DNA from: Anastrepha obliqua
Lineage: Eukaryota; Arthropoda; Insecta; Diptera; Tephritidae
Assembly: GCF_027943255.1 (NCBI RefSeq)
Contig: NC_072896.1
Span: forward strand, 5,766,001-5,830,000
DNA: 64,000 bases
Direction of reading: 5' to 3'
Each line of letters begins with the position of its first letter. Position 1 is the stretch's first letter. Shown piece after piece: positions 44,340-56,850 of this stretch. A program made the translations under genes and the position numbers. Under the pieces are notes generated by a model. That model worked only from the letters and a program-made list of their open reading frames with translations, had not been told where the DNA came from and ran no database searches.

Positions 44340-45700
44340 TAACAGCGCGGTTGTTTAATATTTTTTACTGTATTTTAAATTTTTTTATTTTATATAAAAT
44401 TATTTTATTTAATTTTTTATATTACAGCTCTTATTATATTTTGATTCATTTATTTTTTTTTTTTATTTATCCTCTTATTTAATTTTTGGTCTTTTATTGC
44501 GCTAGTTCTATTTCATTTGACTTAAATTAATTTAGTTTTATTTAAGTTTCTATTTTATTTAATTTTGTTGTATTTTGTATTTCATTTCGTATAATTTTTT
44601 TTTAACATATCATTTTTTAAATTTTTTATTTTGTTGTTACATTTCCTCTATTATTATTTTTTATTTTAGTTTTTTTTTATATTACAGAATTTTATTTAAT
44701 TTCGATTAATTTAAATGTATTTTCTTTAATTTCATTTGATTTAAATTGATTTAGTTTTATTTAAGTTATTTATTTTATTTTAATTGATTTGATTTTGTTG
44801 TATTTTATGTTTCATTTCATGTAAATAACTTTTTTGTTTAATAAATAAATTTAATTTCATTTTAATTTTTTTATTATGGCTCATTTATTATTTTTTGTTT
44901 TATTTAATTTTATTTTACTCCATTTTTTTATATTACAGCATTTAATTTTTATTAATTTGTAAGCTTTTTTTATTTTACTCTTCTTTTTTATTTCGTTTCG
45001 TTTTATTTCATTTGATTTAAGTAAATTAAGATTTTTATTTTATTTTATGTTGTTGTATTTTATAATTTATTTCGTATTCATATTTTTTAGAATAAACATT
45101 TATTTTACTTTATTTTTTAATTTGTTATTATATTTCGTTTATTATTTTTATTTTAGTCTAATTGGTTTTATTTCGTTGTATTTTGTAATTCATTTTATAT
45201 AAATTATTTTTTTGCTTAATATATAAATTTATTTTTATTTTTTATTATTTTACTTTTAATATTAATTTTTATTCATGTTTTTATAAATTCTTTTCGTATT
45301 CCTCATTTCAATTCCTCATTTTCCTTTCTATTTCTTTTTTAATTTCACTTTATATAATTTCATTTGATTTAAATTAATTTAGTTTCATTTTTATTTATTT
45401 ATTTGTTTAACTGATTTTATTTTACTTTTTTAATTTTTCTCTTTGATTATATTTCATTATTATTTTTTATTTTGTTTTAATTTATTTAGTTTTATATTAT
45501 TTTACGGATTTTATTTTTAATAATTAATTTTTTATTAATTTATTTTGTTTTACTTAATTTCATTTGATTAAAATTAATTTAGTTTTATTAAATTTTTTGT
45601 TTGATTTTGTTTCACTTTGTTTTGGTGTTTTATTTATTTTCTGTTTACTTTTATTTACATTTCATTTCACTTTATTTTACATTTATATTCTTATATACAT
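44340..45700. repeat. T-rich low-complexity tract
   Basis: About 1.35 kb made almost only of TTTTATTT, TTTAATTT and TTATATTA variants on the plus strand with very few C or G. Recurring words: ATTTCATTTGATTTAAATT, AATTTAGTTTTATTTAA, TATTACAG. These suggest tandem amplification. It continues to about 46330 after the SINE insertion. Confidence 0.8.
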
Positions 45701-46027
45701 ATATATCTGGCGCGTACACCTTTTTTGGGTATGTAGCCGAGCTCTTCTTCCTATATGTGGGGTACGTCTTGATGTTGTTTCACAAATGGAGGGACCTACA
45801 GTTTAAAGCCGACTCCACACGGCAAATATTTTTTATGAGGAGCTTTTTCGTGGCAGAAATACACTCGGAGGATTGCCATTGCCTGCTGAGGGGACCGTTA
45901 ATAGAAAAAACTTTTTCTTCATTTGGTGTTTCACCGAGATTCGAACCTACGTTCTCTCTGTGAATTCCGAATGTTAGTCACGCACCAAACCGTTCGGCTA
46001 CGGCAGCCGCCGTATTACATTCATATT
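45677..46027 (-). mobile_element. SINE inserted in the T-rich tract, with 13-bp duplication
   Basis: SINE body at 45707-46012 (minus): B box GGTTCGAATCTCGG, A box TAGCCGAACGGTTTGGTGC, tail CGCGCCAGATATATATG. TTACATTTATATT (45677-45689) and TTACATTCATATT (46015-46027) flank it, 12 of 13 matching. Confidence 0.85.
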
Positions 46028-46330
46028 ATTTAATTTTTACTATTTATGGTATATTATTTTTTTTAATTCTTTTATTTTTTTCTTTTTGTGTTTAAACTTA
46101 TTTTCTCGAATTTTTTTTTTATTAATTTGTGTTTTTTATCTCATTTATTTTTCATTTAATTTTTTTATTTTATTTTATTTTATTTTATTTTATTTTTATG
46201 CTACATGATTTTACTCTATTTTATTTCTTTCGTTACTCTTTGATATTTATTTAACTATTCCTTTTTTTCAAATATTATTTTAATTTTCTGAATCTTCAAT
46301 ATTACTTACTTATCATTTTAGTAACAAAAA
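46018..46330. repeat. T-rich tract, right part
   Basis: Continuation of the tract at 44340-45700 past the SINE, including five TTTTA units at 46160-46192. Confidence 0.7.
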
Positions 46331-48361
46331 AGAATTCCTCCCTAATGTATTTATGTATTCTTTTATTACTTAAATAGTGGTTTAAAATTAATATCAGTGG
46401 GATTTAAAGTAATCCAGTGAAAAGAAGTGCAGGGGCATGCCGCTTGTTATAACAGTTTTTAAATACAATAACAGCTTTAACAACAATCATTCGCGTAAAT
46501 GTTAAATATAATACATTCACATATATATTTGGACTATACTTATACATTTGCGTGCGTTCGTCCCGTTATATTTTATATGCTATTACGTGCTGACAATATT
46601 AATGTCAGTTCGACCACAAATGTCGTCGAGGGTACTTAAAGCGTACAGCCGCTTATTATCACATTACAAAAGACAACAAAACCCGCAACAGCAACAATAG
46701 CAACAACAACAAAAGATAGATAGCAATAATAACAATACCAATCCATGAGAGCCCTAGTCAGTGGATATTTATTATTTATGCACATAAATAGCTCATAAAT
46801 GTACATTTGTATGTGTGCGTGTATTGCTATAGGTATTAATGTTTTTTCCCCAATATTGCTTTGCCTACACCTACACAGGCACAAGTGTTGTAACAAAATT
46901 ACAATTCCACAAATGTCAACAACGCCTGTCAAGTTTAACACCTCATCGGATGTGCAGAGTTCCGGAATTTCGGCTGCAGATGCCATGAACGGAACCACAG
47001 CTTTATGAAGCGGAATTACCGGTGTTGCCAACAACAACAAAAAGCAAAATGCCAGCATGCTTGAATATTTCTGTGCATATGTGGGTATGTATGTGTGTGT
47101 GTATTTATGTATGACTTGTTATGATTTTGTTATTTCGAATAAGTGTCACGAATGCGCAATAGACATACGAGTATGTATTTATGCATGTGTATTTGTGTGC
47201 CTACATATGTACTTTTGACAGCTGTCATATCGGTTGACAATTCTCGCATGCGACATGCGTCAGACGAGATTGTGGTGAGCAATTTAGGTGCAAAAGAATA
47301 TTTTTTGTTTGCCATTATATTTTCCTTTTATTTTTGGGCGCACACACCTATGTGTTTGAATGGATATATGTGAGCATGTGTGTATGTATAAATATAGACA
47401 CGTATGTACAGTTTTCATATTTTTTGCTTTTAACTGCTTGAAACGACTGTTCGAAATGTGGCGCTTTAATTTCCGCCTCAGTATATGACCTGGAATATTT
47501 TCTTATTTGGCGCATTTGTCTGGCTTTTGAATGTCAGCGACTGGCTGGAACGGCAAGTGCTTAAGTAGAGGATCAATATAAGACTCAGTTGAAGTATAAG
47601 GGAAAGCAGATTTTTATGAGTTTGAAAAGGTCGACAAAATATTAAGTTTATAAGAGTAAACGAATTTGAAATGGTCAAAAGCAGTCGCCCTTTTATTATT
47701 CGCTACTTGTTTTCAACAACAGAAGATTTTGGTATAATTTCACAGATTAATATACGACTTTTTCCGGCTCATCACCGACGAATGGCATGATAGCTGGCAA
47801 CCAAATCCAGCCTTTCCTCTACAATGAAACTTTTCAAATCTCTTAATTGATAACAACTATAAACTTCCAGTCAACTCACCGTTCCACACATGGTTTTGAC
47901 AACAAACTCAAACACTTTAATCCTTCTTATTATTTTACAATTTTTTTGAAGTAATTTTTCTAAAGAAATTTGGTTGGTAAATTACTTCAGACACAGCGCA
48001 GTTACTTTCTATGAGCCCTTAGCATTTTTAGTAGGTTGCTTTTATTTCCAATGATGTCACAAAGCCAAATCGGATATCGAATCGAAGATACGATTTTTGT
48101 TGTCGACTGCTGCATAATACAAAATTACGATTTTAATTGTGTAAAGCCTCTTGAATACCGGCCTGCGACGTACAGTAACACAAGTCTCTGTTCATTTCTA
48201 CATCACTACGAGCCCAACAACAATAACTTAAACACTCGCCTAATCCTCAAAAAACATCCGCTTTGGCTAAATTCCACTCCGAGTTTCTGCCGCACTATGT
48301 AGAACGTCTTTTATTAGCCTAGCCGTCCATCTTAAGTGTGTTTCGTATCTGCAGCGATCTT
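46331..48361. other. Unclassified stretch
   Basis: CAA-repeats at 46690-46710, GTATGT simple sequence at 47080-47110. Open frames such as 46636-47058 (-) are unrecognised and lack support. Confidence 0.4.
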
Positions 48362-48658
48362 ACCATATCCTTATATGGTATATATATAATTGACACGTAC
48401 ACTCTTTTTGGGTGTTTGGCCGAGCTCCTCCTCCTATTTGTGGCGTGGAACACAAATGGAGTAACCTACAGTTTCAAGCCGATTCCGAACGGCAGATATT
48501 TTTTATGAGGAGCTTTTTCATGGCAGAAATACACTCAGAGGTTTTCTATTGCCTGCCAAGGGGCGACTGCTATTAGAAACAACTTTTTCTTAATTTTGAT
48601 CTTTCACCGAGATTCGAATCTACTAACCCATTTGGCTACAGCGGCCACCATATCCTTA
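48362..48658 (-). mobile_element. SINE with perfect 12-bp duplication
   Basis: SINE at about 48388-48646 (minus), with a deletion between its A and B boxes. ACCATATCCTTA at 48362-48373 and 48647-48658 is an exact duplication. Tail: CAATTATATATATACCATAT. Confidence 0.85.
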
Positions 48659-49179
48659 GCGTCCTTTATTTCGCGCGCTGCAAGTTTGTTATTCTTTTCT
48701 TCCATCCACTCTTTTTTAATCCTCACAACTTTGTCTTTTCGAAGGCTAGTAAGCCAATCGGTACTGAACCGCTTATCAGTTGAACAGCTGGCCCTAATGC
48801 TGTGGGGCAGGCAGACAAGACTCGGAGCTACCGTTCGTTGTGGCGAAGTTCGTTGTACAGTTCCACTGCATTTCTAGCCAACTTTCATGCTATAGGCTCG
48901 TGTTTTTGTGTCTCTGTCTGTAAGGCTTCGCTTTGTTATACTGTGCCGAGCTCCATCTTTTTTTCCGTAGTACGTCCTCGACACATGTATCTCTGTACCG
49001 CGTTCCAGCTGTGCTCGCGATCGAGCATTTTGCTGGCGATGTCGCCAATCTGCTTCCTCAGAACATCTCTTTCCGCGAGCCATCTGTCACAACTAAAAGA
49101 CGTGTGTTCAGTCTCATCACTCGGTGCTTTGTATTATATGCACTTGAGTTCCCTTAGCTTGCCCTTATATAACGCATAG
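48659..49179. other. Possible retroelement tail, unassigned
   Basis: On the minus strand at about 49085-48955, DRWLAERDVLRKQIGDIASK and MLDREHSWNAVQRYM look like a conserved coding segment, perhaps a LINE C-terminus or ORF1 coiled coil. I cannot assign it. Confidence 0.3.
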
Positions 49180-49775
49180 CTAGGTAGGTAGGTGATATGG
49201 TTGAAGTGCCGGTCTGGCACTCCTCAAGTAGCACTAAACCGCCGTTTTGATACCATTATGAAACCTCCAACAGGCAGATATCTTCCGTCAGCCAGAGCTG
49301 TCGATATAATAGAGGAGATTGATTGGATTTAGGTTGGCGCACTGCCCCAGGCTGTCGAAGAAAGGAGCGCCCAGTGACCTTAGTCATCTAGCTGCCAAGC
49401 CCGGACATTTACAGAGAAAATTCTCTACAGTCTCTTTCTCTGCAAGGTCCCCATAGCTTTTGCAATGGGGGTTAAATGTAACCCTAGCTTTTCCGCGTGT
49501 GTGTCGATCGTCCAGTGACCGGTAAACACAGCTACAAGTTTGTAAATTGAATGGCGAAGAGTCCAAAAGACTTTCTGAGTCCATCGTATATCGTATTGGA
49601 GCCAAAGGGTTTTCGAAATAGAGCTGCATGAAAAAATGGAGCTCCATCTTTTCTACGCTTTCCTGAAAAATAATTTGCGCAGTTCCTCTTTCCTCTTCCT
49701 GCCGATGACCGGGTAGGAGGTCTCTGAGGCCAATTAAGTCCCCTTCCTGGCAAGCTCATCAGCAATTTTATTTCA
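49180..49775 (-). mobile_element. LINE C-terminal fragment with 3' UTR
   Basis: Minus strand: a RKRKEELRKLFFRKA-type segment, RYTMDSESLLDSSPF after a frameshift, then ARVTFNPHCKSYGDLAEKE, TVENFLCKCPGLAAR (post-RNase H Cys/His region). The 3' UTR has ATGGTATCAAAACGGCGG and GTGCTACTTGAGGAGTG and ends in (CTAC)n at 49180. It is the same 3' end type as the LINE at 14435. Confidence 0.7.
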
Positions 49776-51771
49776 TATAAACATAAAAATCACAGATCTT
49801 TTTCAGTAACTATCAATACTATCATCCATCTGAGTAAATTTTCCCAAATTGCATTGCGAATTTGAGTCACTTTACTATCACTTTTATACCCAGATTTAGT
49901 ACCTACATAGAACTGTTACATTTATGCATGAACTCGTATACAGCTTTCACATTGAGAGTGTTAAAGGAAGAAACTGCTCAACTCAAATAAAAATAAAGCT
50001 CCATGTACTGAAAAAACTAAGTGCCATCACAGCCAGCCAAACTAGTAGAGTAGAGAAAAATACTGTCTGAATACGAAAATTTTATTTATGAAAATCCAAA
50101 TCTCTTTGAATAAGTGATATGTGTGCTGAAATTCAAATGCTGAAGCGCCATGCTGCGCAGTCTTTCCTCACTTTTTCCGTAGCATTTCCGAAATGTTGAC
50201 TTCCCAGCGGGCACACATACACACGCGCACCACAACAGACAGCCAAATACGAAAATGATGTTGTCAACAAGTTTGTTATCCAGATTGCTGTCATGCTGAC
50301 TGTTGTTTGAGTTGTTGTTTTCGTATTTGTTACTATATTTGTTGAGATATCTGTTGATGTAGCTATTTGTTCTAGTGTACACTTTTGATTGTTAGTCCTC
50401 GTCGTTGTTGTTGTTGCCTCTTATGTTCTAGTATTGTATAAATTATGACATTTGTTGCGCTGCGCTTCGTTTTAACTCCGGCTCTGAATTCAGCTTCAGC
50501 TTCCGCCTCAACATCAACTTCAACAGCTACCCCTTCAATGTCATCCCCATCAGCTCCGCCTTCAACTATTTCTTAGTGAGCTGTCAAACAAAAGTGGGTG
50601 CTGCTACTCGGTGCAGACTTACTGTTGTGTTTGCTGACAGCAGCTGCCAGTTGGCCTGTCTTGCTGTCTGACACTTGCTACCCTTTTTCGCTCTGCTGCC
50701 TGTTGATTTAACCATTTGTATAATTCTATGAACATACACACACACACATATATATATATATATCTATGGCTGTGTATAATTATATATGTACACAGATTTG
50801 TATATTTAACAGTCATGTAAATAACTGTACATTCTTTGCGCTTCACACTTGTCCTGCCATCTGTTTCGTATTGTAAATTATTTTGGTATTTACGTTTGGC
50901 CATATTTTTGCTGTCCCCCGATGATTAAAGGGATTTCCAATTTTGGGGGAAAAAGGACTTGATATCTGTTGGCATTTAAACACATTTCTGCTGTCAGTAA
51001 GCTGTCGGAAACTTATCGTAATGACATAATTGCTGAGCGGTATTAGCTGCACTTTGGCATTTATGGCTTATTTCAAGGGTTAGAGAGAATTACTGTTTGC
51101 AAAGCTTGCAAATCAACTGAATTACCACAGATTAAATCATTTCTGCTGATATTCGTGTTTTTCTTTTTTTGTAGGTAAGACATTTTGAAGTTAGAACGGG
51201 TTAACTGCCCGACTATATCTTATTTTTGGGAGAAACACGGATCTGAAGTGGATTTTACCACGGCTTTTATTGGCTAAATTCTAGGGGAGATAATTCGAAG
51301 GATGCTTAGGTGGTGATGTGTTGATATACTTTTTTCTCTGCTACCAAAACTATGTTAACTATTAAATAATTACACTTTTTTTGCTGACGGTGAACAGTGA
51401 GGATTTTTTGACAAATTTTTTCCGATTTCAATGATTTTTATCCGAAAATTCTCGTAAATGATTTTGGAAGAGATTTTCTAGGTCCGAATTTCAATTTCTT
51501 TTATGGAGTACGAATAGGAGGATCTTTGGGAAAAATTAGTAAAAACTTTAAAAATAAAAAAATTGTATTTATTCTCTCATGGGACGGTGAAACAACAACC
51601 GCACAGAAACGTGTACGATGAGAGAGTCTTGTTGAGGCCCTATACTCCCAAGATGAGTCAACAAGGAAAAAAAAGTGCGTGTAGCGTAGTACACATAACA
51701 AAAGTGAAACTTCCAACGCAGACAAAGAAAGAGGGAAAGAGCTGAGGGAGAATGAGAGAGAGAGAGAGAAT
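49776..51771. other. Unclassified stretch with CA/TA repeats
   Basis: (CA)n-(TA)n compound repeat at 50735-50764, (AG)n at 51754-51769. No gene recognised. Confidence 0.4.
50735..50764. repeat. (CA)n(TA)n compound microsatellite
   Basis: ACACACACACACAC followed by TATATATATATATA. Confidence 0.9.
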
Positions 51772-52110
51772 GAATATATAAAAAAAATAAAATAAATAAT
51801 TGGCGCGTACATCCTTTTTGGGTGTTTGGCCGAGCTCCTCCTCCTATTTGTGGTGTGCGTCTTGATGTTGTTCCACAAATGGAGGGACCTACAGTTTCAA
51901 GCCGACTCCGAACGGCAAATATTTTTATGAGGAGCTTTTTCATAGCAGAAATACATTCGGAGGTTTGCCATTGCCTACCGAGGGGCGACCGCTATTAGAA
52001 AAATGTTTTTATTAATTTTGCTTTCACCGAGATTCGAACCAACGACCCCTCTGTGAATTCCGAATGGTAATCACGCACCAACCCATTCGGCTACGGCGGC
52101 CGAATATATA
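51772..52110 (-). mobile_element. SINE, full length, with perfect 9-bp duplication
   Basis: GAATATATA at 51772-51780 and 52102-52110 flank the most complete copy (about 51797-52101). From the minus strand: A box TAGCCGAATGGGTTGGTGCG, B box GGTTCGAATCTCGG, CTAATAGCGGTCGCC, GGCAATGGCAAACCTCCG, AGCTCCTCATAAAAATATTT, CGGAGTCGGCTTGAAACTGT, GGGACC-type region, GGAACAACATCAAGACGCAC, GGAGGAGGAGCTCGGCC, and the tail CGCGCCAATTATTTATTTTA. The open frames 51501-51943 (-) are shadows. Confidence 0.9.
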
Positions 52111-55093
52111 TCTAAATAAATTCACAACATTTGCAGAGAATACAAATAGACAAAATTTACAAAAAACGGAGAAGGGTCGACCGGTGTAAGTAAACGCGGG
52201 ACACAAACCGTGGCAACAACGCGCCCTACTCCGAGCTTTTATCACCCGCACAAACGCAGCGATCCCATGACCGCAGCAACGGCACAAATTAACTCAAGGC
52301 AATACCAATAAATCCGATGCCGAAATGGGTGGCACTTTATAGTACGCACAAGCACTAGCCAGGGAACGGAAACAAGCGTCAAAAAGTAGGCACCAAAAAT
52401 ATATTTCCTACAAGTTTGCGCCAAGAAAAAAAAAGTAGGCTGTGTTATTTCTCACTAGAAATTAGCAACCACAAGAAAAAACCCAGAAAAAATAGCCTAA
52501 AGGGTATCTAAGATATACAATATATAAGGTATAGCTGTATCTCTCTTTTTCCTCTACGTCATATCTTTTTTCTCTCTTGCGGAACGAAAATTCCCAAAAC
52601 GTTGCATGGCCTTGAAATTTTACTCTCCATTCTTGCTCGTTTATCGATGCCTTCACTTCGGAAACAAAACAAAAAAACATCTATTCAAGTTAGGTTTAGC
52701 ATTTTTTATTGTAGTTCCAACCAACAGTAACACACCCCGGCCACTACGCAAATTTCCGGGCCCCTTAAGAGATGAAATTATCCGCCAACTACCTAAAAAC
52801 TTAAAAACTAATTTTTTTTAAGGGCAAATCTAAAATATTCACCGGAAACATTTCAAAAAATTTATATACTCATGTTTGGGGTTGCTGAGTCCGAATTCGT
52901 TATCCATTTGTGCGCGGTGTTGGGTATTTTCTTACAATATAAAAAAAAAATGTCAAATTTAAAAATGTGGCTACACATGTCAAGTACCTGTATGTACTTC
53001 GTATCTGAAAAGGTGCTCTATAATCCGTGAGCTAACAAGAAATATTTTCTAAGCTCAAGCTTAGTACAAGTTGTTCATCAGTAAGCGCATAAATAGCTCT
53101 AAATAATCTACAAAAGTAACTGCATTCTATGGAAAACTAGCCGTTTTGCTCGCTTGCTTTTTTTATTTTTATTTTTTCTTTATTTTTATGGAAACAAACA
53201 TCACCAGCGGCTGCTTGTTATTTGTGCATTCAGCTTTAGAAAAAATGTAACCATTAACAATATTTAAATACACACGGAATACGGAAATTTCCAAGTATAA
53301 ATATGTACGTAAGTACACTTACATATATTGCAGCCGCCTACCTGCACATTCTCCATATTAAAATAAATTAAATAAATTAATATGCGCTGACAAATTGTGC
53401 TGACTCTCAGAAATTTCAGTGAAAGATTGCGCAAATGAATAACTGACTTTACTTACCACACATACATATAATTACATACATACCATATACATGTGTATGT
53501 ATGGAGTCAAGTTGGGTAAGTACTATCCAGTAAGAGAAAGCAACCAAAGAATGGATGCAAAAAAAAAACAAAGAATATTTACAACGCGGCACAACCTACA
53601 AGTTGCATAAATAGAGGCGAATATGCGCTACAGCAACAATTACATGTGCACCACTTAATATGTATGGAAATATTTGTGGGTATGTGCACTTATATCATAA
53701 CTGTTTTTACTTCAGCAGCTGCAGCATTTGCACTTTCGCTAGTTCCTTGCCGCTGCCGTTTATGGTGTACGGCCATATTTAAAGACATAAATCACACAGC
53801 CAAAGTGCACACAGAAACAAGCATGCACACATACATGCGCGCATATGTGTACCGTTATGTAAAGATACATTTGAATAACGGTCCCAACAAAAATTCAGCG
53901 CAGCACATATTCATAACTGTATCAAGTCGCATTCGCGTTCACTTTCCTGCACGCATTCACTTTTCATAGAAACATACACACACACACGCAGACTATCGCG
54001 TAGGCACAAAATCGCATGCATAAGGCCATTTGGTTTTACATTTACATTTGCATTTGCATTTGCATTGGCGCTCTGGTTGCGAGCAATGAATGAATGAACG
54101 TACGAATTGGCTTTGCTGTTATTACTGCGTTTTGTTGTTGCTATAGGCTGAGACCCGTTGTCAACGTCGTTGACGATATGCACTACTATGCACTACTTGT
54201 CGTATACGTAATTTCCAGTCATTACCTCCGAAGGACGACGATAACTAAATGTAAACACGTACATATACTCACACACACACACACACGCATATAGCCAACA
54301 ACAATAATAGCATTCTACCACTTCACTGCACTTTAGTGTTATTATTATTTATTGCTTTGTGTTCATCTACATCCTGCTGTGCTTGTGTGCGTATTCATGT
54401 ACGTATGTGCGTTTGCTTTCACTCGACGCATTTAGCGTAGCATAGTTTTGCGGGCTTAAACAGCCACAGCAGCATCAGCAGTACAACTGCGATGGCGACG
54501 TCGCCAGTTTCTATGCCGCGCAATGAGCCAACAATATCGGTGCAATGATGCTGCGAACAAATAAGTTAATGCTAAAATTTGAGGCAGCGGTAGGCAGCGG
54601 GAAAACGGAAGGAAATTGTAAAAAATTCATAATTACGCTTCGCAAGTTGAGCTGTTGTGTTGAAATCGCGAATTTCCACGGAAAGTCATCAGCGAATTTT
54701 TGTCGTAAGCAAAACAAGGCACAGCAGGGGCGATGGTGACACCGACGGCGCGGTAGCTAATCAACAGAAAATTTTATTCAGGATGTACCTTGGAAAGTTG
54801 CGGCAAAGAATTGCATTTTTTTTGCCAATTTGCAATTTTGTGATTTTGTTTTTTCGTGTCTATTGAACATGGAATGCTTTCGGGAAATGACTCATTTACC
54901 TTGGATTAACCTTGAAAAGTTGGTAATTAGTAAACGCATCCGATGAAAAGGGAATTACGATAATTTGCGCAAGTTGAGCAAAGTCTGCGAAGACGAAAAT
55001 AATGATAAGAAGAACGTGGCTCTGTTAAATGCAACCCAAAGTGATTTGCAGGTATTGAAAATCTGAGTTTCTACCTGTATATATACACATATA
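52111..55093. other. Unclassified stretch
   Basis: No supportable gene. Contains (TTTGCA)n at 54038-54067 and (CA)n at 53968-53990 and 54270-54287. Open frames such as 53646-53969 (+) are unrecognised. Confidence 0.4.
54038..54067. repeat. Hexamer repeat TTTGCA
   Basis: ACATTTACATTTGCATTTGC followed by further CATTTG units: five hexamers. Confidence 0.85.
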
Positions 55094-55397
55094 ACTGGCG
55101 CGTACACCCTTTTTGGGTGTTCGGCCGAGCTCCTCCTCCTATTTGTGGTGTACGTCTTGATGTTGATCCACAAATGGAGGGACCTACAGTTTCAAGCCGA
55201 CTCCGAACGGCAGATATTTTTATGAGGAGTTTTTTCATGGCCGAAATACACTCGGAGGTTTACCACAGCCTGTCGAGGGGCGACCGCTATTAGAAAAATC
55301 TTTTTTCTTAATTTTGGTGTTTCACGGAGATTCACAATTACGTTTTCTCCGCATTCCGAAACGTAGTCACGCACCAACCTATTTGGCTACGGCGGCC
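55094..55397 (-). mobile_element. SINE, interrupted at its head by a hAT-like element
   Basis: Minus-orientation SINE: tail CGCGCCAGTTATATGTG, full body with ACACCCTTTTTGGGTGT hairpin, CTAATAGCGGTCGCCCC, A-box TAGCCAAATAGGTTGGTGC. The head breaks off at CGGCGGCC (55397), where the CACACTGGGGATTT terminal repeat starts; head sequence CGGCCGCC resumes at 56232. Confidence 0.8.
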
Positions 55398-56231
55398 CAC
55401 ACTGGGGATTTAGCGGAAGAAAGTCAAATTTGCAACACACCACCTACGCAACGTTTAATAGTAATAAAATCAATGGTAAAAAAATCAATAAAATCAAAAA
55501 GAATTACTAAACTCCGACTTACAGTTTTTTTTTATAGATATGTCAAAAGTATAATTTTTTTATAGTATTGAACTGACTAAGAAAAAACTTCAAAGCCCAA
55601 GGTGGTTTGGTTTTTGCTTGAGCCGACTTCCAATTCTTTATTTTTCATTTAGGGTACGATATTTTTATACATTTTAGCCGGAAGAACAAAGGCTGTGAAG
55701 CATTTGATTATCTATTTATAATTAATTTTACGAAAAAAAAAAAAATCATATTCCTTCATATTCTTGGATCTGCAAGTTGAGCTACATTTACCTACGGTCA
55801 GAAACTAGTATCAACGTGTTGCTTAATAGCGTCTCTTTCAGTTTTAATCAATTGCAGGTGCCACCAGGTGCCACCAGGCGCCACTGATTATTTTTTGGCA
55901 ATGATAATAACTAAACGCTTTCTAGTGTGTGCATAATGATAACGAAACACTTTTAATTTTGTTTTGACATTTTGAGGGTAATTCAGAATTATGAACTTAC
56001 ATGTAACCTGTGCGTAAATATTTGCTGGCTTATATTAATAAAAAAAAAAATTAAAATTTATGTATTTTAAAAAACATTGTTTTTTAATTTTTTTTTTTAA
56101 ATAGTTTTCAAACATGTTCTTTTCATACACTAATAATATATATACAACTTCGTTAGTAGCAAAAATGTATAATAAATATTTTTTGGGATGTATAATTTTT
56201 TCCGCATCTCTGTACAAAAATCCCCAGTGTG
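55398..56231. mobile_element. hAT-like non-autonomous element, 834 bp
   Basis: Terminal inverted repeats CACACTGGGGATTT (55398-55411) and AAATCCCCAGTGTG (56218-56231) are perfect over 14 bp. The flanks CGGCGGCC (55390-55397) and CGGCCGCC (56232-56239) form an 8-bp duplication with one mismatch, the size left by hAT transposition. The interior has a GGTGCCACCAGGTGCCACCA tandem and no transposase frame. Confidence 0.65.
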
Positions 56232-56424
56232 CGGCCGCCTAAGTTTACGCATTTGAAATATTTTTTGCAATTGTCATAAACAAATGTTTTCATATAAAAT
56301 TGTTTTAACTGTCATTAACCATTTTTACATTTACGAGGGTTGGAATTTCGAGATGAACAAATAAAAGTATATAATTGTTTCTGAAAATGCCTAAAAGCCC
56401 AAAATATCTGCTTCGTCAGTCCCA

Positions 56425-56650
56425 GTCAGTCAGGTGTTGTAAAGGGTCACTGCACTATTGGCACCCAGCCAGTAAAATGGGTGTACCCTAGAATGCTTGC
56501 TGCAGGAGTTGTGGAGATGAAGAAGAAATTGAGTCGGTACAGCACCTCCTCTGTGAATTCCTGCACTTCAAAGAAGCTGTTGTGGCGCTTTCCTTGCAAA
56601 ATATCCAAATGATGAAAAATAGTAGCTTTACGAATTTCGTTCTTCATTAG
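56425..56650 (+). mobile_element. LINE C-terminal fragment
   Basis: Plus strand: VVKGHCTIGTQPVK, then after a frameshift KMGVP, a stop, NACCRSCGDEEEIESVQHLL and CEFLHFKEAVVAL. This matches the ITGHCLIGRPAQRMGV ... CRSCLDEDEEE ... HLLCHCPAL pattern at 8283-8585, so it is the same LINE class. Confidence 0.7.
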
Positions 56651-56846
56651 TTCAATTTATTGCGTACTCTAAATGACTTTTTCGTATATACCTAAAAATA
56701 TACAATAATTTTGCAAAAGTCGAATTATTTGGCAGCGGTAATATTAGCGAGTTGTAACCACACGATCAATTGGCAGAAGTCATTTTTTACTAGGCTTTAT
56801 AAACTAGTTATTGGAAGGTACGTTATGTTATTATATTTGCATAAAC
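56651..56846. other. Short unclassified spacer
   Basis: Nothing recognised. Confidence 0.3.
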
Positions 56847-56850
56847 TTAA

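Noticed and set aside
53646..53969. 107-codon plus-strand open frame
   Set aside because: Hydrophobic start is suggestive of a signal peptide, but the rest has no coding pattern, and the end runs into CA-repeat sequence.
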